Below, in pieces: positions 1 through 2,442 of a DNA stretch of 5,302 nucleotides (positions are counted from its first letter, which is position 1; every line of letters starts with the position of its first letter). Location: the NCBI GenBank assembly GCA_002338615.1, contig DDIS01000134.1, positions 1 through 5,302 of the forward strand. Reading direction: 5' to 3'. Under the pieces are notes generated by a model. It saw only the letters and a list, made by a program, of their open reading frames with translations. It had not been told where the DNA came from and ran no database searches. The stretch comes from Proteobacteria bacterium UBA1844 (lineage in GTDB: Bacteria; Pseudomonadota; Gammaproteobacteria; Steroidobacterales; Woeseiaceae). The position numbers and the translations under genes are program-made.

Positions 1-218
1 ATAGCGCTCCGGAATGGGCGATAATGCCGCGATAACTCCCCGTCCACCGTTCAGCCGGTGTTAAAGCGGACAGCATAGTATAGGGTGAGCTGCCGCACTC
101 TGTCCGGCAGGACGCAACGAGACCCAAGAATGGTTCCTGGCGAAACTCTGCGAAGTAACCAGAGCAACTTGATTCGTTCAAGGAGTTGGTGTCCGCACAG
201 GAACTCAGGAGGTGTTAC
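1..218 (+). promoter_or_regulatory. Structured 5' leader of the TPR-kelch pair; possible highly diverged GEMM-like RNA
   Basis: No convincing gene is visible here. Several short hairpins follow one another: CACCG/CGGTG (45-49/56-60), CTGCCG/CGGCAG (90-95/105-110, 9-nt loop), an imperfect stem at 124-140, and CTCTG/CAGAG (146-150/160-164). The second hairpin is followed immediately by GACGCAA (111-117) and preceded by AGGGTGAG (82-89). This order resembles the GGCAAA-P2-GACGCAAAGC core of GEMM-I aptamers, including the clear one at 2280-2357. However, the GAAA tetraloop and a clean P3 are missing and the J1/2 bases differ, so this is at best a degenerate or variant relative. An AT-rich CATAGTATAG at 74-83 could be a -10 region, but no good -35 box is seen. 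Confidence 0.3.
207..213 (+). promoter_or_regulatory. Strong Shine-Dalgarno for the TPR gene
   Basis: AGGAGGT lies 5 nt before ATG 219. This near-perfect ribosome binding site decides the start: the same frame is open from a TTG at 186, but that start would place the Shine-Dalgarno inside the coding region and add 11 residues ahead of a normal signal sequence. Confidence 0.85.
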
Positions 219-896
219 ATGCACAGCGAACAACCCCGACGTGAACCTAACCCAATTTCAGGCTTGCTGATCACGGCCCTGCTGCTTGCCGCACTCGGCC
301 TCGCAGCCGCCCTGCCCTTATTCGCCGACGAAGCCACGTGCGGATCGCTCGATAATGCTTACGGACCGTTCGATTATACCAATGCGGATCACCGCGCTAA
401 CCGCATCCCCATCGTCGAAGAAGGTCACTTCAACGACGACGTTCGCGCACTCCGTCGAGGCGTCACGAGCGATAGCCCAGGTCCGGATCTCGACTACACA
501 CTACGCGCCGTTCCCAATTACCACGATGCCTTGTACGCAATGGCCCGCTACAGCTTGCAGTCGGGCAATGACCAACCGGAAGGCTCGCGCTATTCAGTAG
601 ACTGCTGGTTCGATCGCGCTGAACGCTTTGCGCCATACGACGGCGTGGTGAACCTGATTTACGGCATCTATCTGCACAAGAAAAAACAATATCCGCAAGC
701 GGAACAACAATATCTCGCGGCAATTCCCAAGATGGAGACGACCGCCGAGGTGCATTACAACCTCGGGTTACTGTACCTCGATATGGGGCGAATCGACGAT
801 GCCGGGGAGCAGGCCGAGCTGGCATACGCACAAGGTTACCCGCTGCCCGGACTTAGAATGAAACTGGCGCGGCTCAGTAAGAATCGCAGCGAATGA
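219..896 (+). CDS. Exported or membrane-anchored TPR protein
   Basis: 225 residues. The N-terminus has an n-region with basic residues (1-14), a long hydrophobic stretch (about 15-35, Leu/Ala-rich) and then Phe-Ala|Asp-Glu. This is a Sec signal peptide or signal anchor, so the rest lies in the periplasm or outside. Residues about 41-110 carry motifs (Cys-Gly-Ser-Leu-Asp-Asn, YGPFDYTN, DLDYTLRAVPNYHDALYAMARY) that I associate from memory with a family of proteobacterial TPR proteins of unknown function. Two TPR units follow at about 142-175 and 176-208, the second with the classical pattern Ala-Glu-Val-His-Tyr-Asn-Leu-Gly-Leu-Leu-Tyr. Cys41 and Cys129 could form a disulfide. TPRs are protein-binding scaffolds, and no catalytic motif is seen. 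The stop overlaps the next gene's ATG (ATGA, 893-896), implying coupled translation and probably a shared job with the propeller. Function is unknown; a role in assembly or secretion of the propeller is inference. Confidence 0.9.
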   Translation: MHSEQPRREPNPISGLLITALLLAALGLAAALPLFADEATCGSLDNAYGPFDYTNADHRANRIPIVEEGHFNDDVRALRRGVTSDSPGPDLDYTLRAVPNYHDALYAMARYSLQSGNDQPEGSRYSVDCWFDRAERFAPYDGVVNLIYGIYLHKKKQYPQAEQQYLAAIPKMETTAEVHYNLGLLYLDMGRIDDAGEQAELAYAQGYPLPGLRMKLARLSKNRSE

Positions 897-2014
897 ATTG
901 CGCCGCATTTGACCGAAACATTCGCCACTCGACCACGCTGATGGCCCTGATTTTTGTCGCTTCGTTCGCCCGCGCGGGAGCGATCGACGATATAGAGGTG
1001 GGCCATTGGTACGAGATACCGGGTTCGAAACTCGAAGCGGCTTTTCCGACGCCGACGCCGCCCGGAATAACCGGACCTCGTTCGGTGATGGATGCCTGGT
1101 CGGGCGGCGCCTACGACAGCGTGCGGGACCGGCTTATCGTCTGGGGCGGCGGTCATTGCGACTACGCTGGTAACGAAATTTACGTGTTTGACATTGAAAC
1201 CTCGGTCTGGACACGGTTGACCGAACCCAGCACGCAGATCGTCGAGGGCGTTTCACACTACCCGGACGGCTTACCGTCATCGCGGCATACTTACGATAGT
1301 TTAAGTTTTTTGCCAGGAACTGGCGAATTCGTGTCGGTGGCGGAGGGCGGATATTTTTGCCAGAAAGATGGCAACTACGAGCGCGCGACGGATATATTCA
1401 ATTTCACATTGAATCGTTGGGACCGGGGCGCGAATTTTCCCGATATTGGCAGCTCCACAGGATCTGTATCTGCCTACGACCCGGTCACCGGACACGTCTG
1501 GGTGCACGGCTCCTATGGCAACGGCCGCCTCGCAGAATACGATCCCGCCAAGAACAAATGGAAAATCCACGGAGACAGTATTTACCTCTCCATTGACGGC
1601 GTTGCAGCGATTGACTCAAAGCGGCACCAGATGATCGTAGTTGGAGGTTGGGGAGAATCAAACATTCTGTTGGTGTGGAACCTCGACCGCCCAGGCAGAG
1701 GACACTCGGAACCAAAAAGCAAAGGTGAACGTGTTCTCGAGACGAGGCAAGCTATCGGTCTGGCTTATGACCCGGTTGCAGATCTGTACGTCGGTTGGGA
1801 TGGCGGCAGCGACGTCTACACACTGGATCCTGACGGCTGGGTCTGGTCCAGGGTATCTCCGGCAGGTTCGAATACGGTGCAGGGTCCCGAAAAAAATGCC
1901 AATGGTACCTATGGCCGGTTCCAGTACATCCCTTCGAAGAACGCCTACATTGTTGTCAGCCGCACAGATGAAAACGTATTTATCTACAAGCTTACTGACC
2001 GCGCGGAACCTTGA
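893..2014 (+). CDS. Secreted kelch-type beta-propeller protein
   Basis: 373 residues. The signal peptide is residues 1-28: basic n-region, hydrophobic TTLMALIFVASFA, cleavage likely at Ala-Arg-Ala|Gly. The mature protein begins with a conserved stretch around GHWYEIPG and is then almost entirely propeller. Blade-like units are centred near residues 71-108 (WSGGAYDS, IVWGGGHCDYAGNE, VFDIETSVWTRL), 131-178, 190-225 (AYDPVTGHVWVHG, LAEYDPAKNKW), 233-262 (IVVGGWG, VWNL), 286-322 (AYDPVADLYVGWDGG, YTLDPDGWVWSRV) and 340-366. The Gly-Gly doublets, the Tyr-Asp-Pro turns and the Trp closing each blade are kelch hallmarks. No enzyme active site is recognisable. It ends just after the last blade, with no Ig domains and no sorting signal, so a soluble periplasmic or secreted protein is expected. 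It is a paralogue of the propeller encoded from 2443 but lacks its C-terminal stalk. It starts inside the TPR stop codon with no strong Shine-Dalgarno of its own, so expression probably depends on upstream translation. Confidence 0.92.
   Translation: MNCAAFDRNIRHSTTLMALIFVASFARAGAIDDIEVGHWYEIPGSKLEAAFPTPTPPGITGPRSVMDAWSGGAYDSVRDRLIVWGGGHCDYAGNEIYVFDIETSVWTRLTEPSTQIVEGVSHYPDGLPSSRHTYDSLSFLPGTGEFVSVAEGGYFCQKDGNYERATDIFNFTLNRWDRGANFPDIGSSTGSVSAYDPVTGHVWVHGSYGNGRLAEYDPAKNKWKIHGDSIYLSIDGVAAIDSKRHQMIVVGGWGESNILLVWNLDRPGRGHSEPKSKGERVLETRQAIGLAYDPVADLYVGWDGGSDVYTLDPDGWVWSRVSPAGSNTVQGPEKNANGTYGRFQYIPSKNAYIVVSRTDENVFIYKLTDRAEP
1076..1309 (+). repeat. Near-identical duplicated segment, copy 1 (pair with 2683-2916)
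   Basis: This 234-nt stretch, coding for the first blade and the run into the second, matches 2683-2916 with seven mismatches by hand alignment (at 1165, 1168, 1240, 1270, 1273, 1291 and 1303). All seven are third-codon-position changes that leave the protein unchanged. There is an 89-nt perfect run at 1076-1164 and a 71-nt perfect run at 1169-1239. Sequence on both sides of the tract is clearly more diverged. Confidence 0.9.
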
Positions 2015-2024
2015 AGCATACAAC

Positions 2025-2043
2025 ACAGGCGCAGAACGCCTGT
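2025..2043 (+). other. Stem-loop 11 nt after the kelch stop codon
   Basis: ACAGGCG (2025-2031) and CGCCTGT (2037-2043) form a perfect 7-bp stem with a 5-nt loop (CAGAA). There is no T-run after it, so it is not a canonical Rho-independent terminator. It may stabilise the 3' end of the TPR-kelch transcript or be part of a Rho-dependent end. Confidence 0.5.
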
Positions 2044-2147
2044 CGCAACAACTAACCTGGAATTCGGTTTGGCGTTGATATCCGACAGGATTCCGTGCCG
2101 GGAAAATCGCCCTGATGACGCATTAATCTGCGTTATGTCCAACAGGA

Positions 2148-2169
2148 TCTGTCGCCATACAGCGACAGA
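2148..2169 (+). other. Second intergenic stem-loop
   Basis: TCTGTCGC (2148-2155) and GCGACAGA (2162-2169) form a perfect 8-bp stem with a 6-nt loop. A-rich sequence follows on the + strand, so it lacks a U-tract. A smaller hairpin, ACGCA/TGCGT (2118-2122/2129-2133), precedes it. Purpose is unknown; mRNA 3'-end structure or a protein-binding palindrome are both possible. No gene is seen between 2015 and 2279. Confidence 0.45.
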
Positions 2170-2224
2170 AAACACTAATAAAAATAAGATGTTACACTTG
2201 CACCGTATTGTGCGAATTCGAATC

Positions 2225-2253
2225 TTGACGGCATGGCGCAATTCGTGCATGTT
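2225..2253 (+). promoter_or_regulatory. Candidate sigma-70-type promoter for the riboswitch-controlled gene
   Basis: TTGACG (2225-2230) is five of six to the -35 consensus and is followed after exactly 17 bp by CATGTT (2248-2253), a weak -10. Transcription would begin near 2260, leaving room for the whole aptamer in the mRNA. A perfect inverted repeat, GACGGCA/TGCCGTC (2227-2233/2253-2259), spans the same interval and could be an operator. The weak -10 limits confidence; an alternative -10 may lie in GGAATAAAAC (2266-2275). Confidence 0.4.
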
Positions 2254-2279
2254 GCCGTCGTTGTTGGAATAAAACTGCA

Positions 2280-2357
2280 AAAGGCAAACCTGTTGAAAAG
2301 CAGGGACGCAAAGCTACCGGTCTAAGGGTTGAGTCCTAGGACAGCGGAGCCGCCAGG
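2280..2357 (+). promoter_or_regulatory. Cyclic di-GMP-I (GEMM-I) riboswitch aptamer
   Basis: The conserved core is present in order. GGCAAA is at 2283-2288. P2 is CCTGTT/AGCAGG (2289-2294/2299-2304), capped by a GAAA tetraloop (2295-2298). The invariant GACGCAAAGC is at 2305-2314. P3 pairs GCT/AGC (2313-2315/2343-2345) and GTC/GAC (2320-2322/2340-2342), with a CTAAG receptor-like element (2322-2326) opposite CCTAGG (2335-2340) for docking the tetraloop. A closing GCC lies near 2349-2354. In the known family this RNA binds c-di-GMP and controls motility, biofilm, pilus and surface-protein genes; a close variant binds 3',3'-cGAMP. The retained GG before CAAA is compatible with c-di-GMP, but exact base assignment needs a structural alignment. 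It sits on the same strand about 86 nt ahead of the kelch-Ig gene and almost certainly controls it. Confidence 0.92.
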
Positions 2358-2442
2358 AAACAGACAGCACGCCACGTCTGCTGCATCACCCGGCGTCCCC
2401 GCACCCCGATCACTTAAGGGCCTGGACATGGAGACGTCTGAT
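2358..2442 (+). promoter_or_regulatory. Riboswitch expression platform and ribosome binding site
   Basis: No terminator hairpin with a U-tract is visible, which favours control of translation or of Rho access rather than intrinsic termination. CAGAC (2361-2365) can pair with either of two copies of ACGTCTG (2374-2380 and 2434-2440). The second copy lies between the Shine-Dalgarno GGAG (2430-2433) and ATG 2443. CAGCA/TGCTG (2365-2369/2379-2383) is another option that competes with the first pairing. Such mutually exclusive stems could hide or free the start region. Another possible ribosome site, TAAGG (2415-2419), precedes an in-frame ATG at 2428. Confidence 0.45.

Noticed and set aside
1..35. 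Possible 3' tail of an upstream gene (frames stop at 22-24 or 33-35)
   Set aside because: Only 7 to 10 codons are visible, so coding cannot be told from chance.
45..65. Hairpin CACCG/CGGTG followed by TTAAA as a terminator for an upstream gene
   Set aside because: The stem is only 5 bp and no real T-run follows, so it is too weak to call.
50..83. Sigma-70 promoter upstream of the TPR gene around CATAGTATAG
   Set aside because: An AT-rich -10-like element exists, but no convincing -35 at the proper distance was found. It is kept only as a remark in the leader entry.
1641..2078. 145-codon open frame on the + strand overlapping the end of the first kelch gene
   Set aside because: It is an off-frame shadow. 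The kelch frame continues with conserved blades to 2014, and this frame shows no recognisable motifs.
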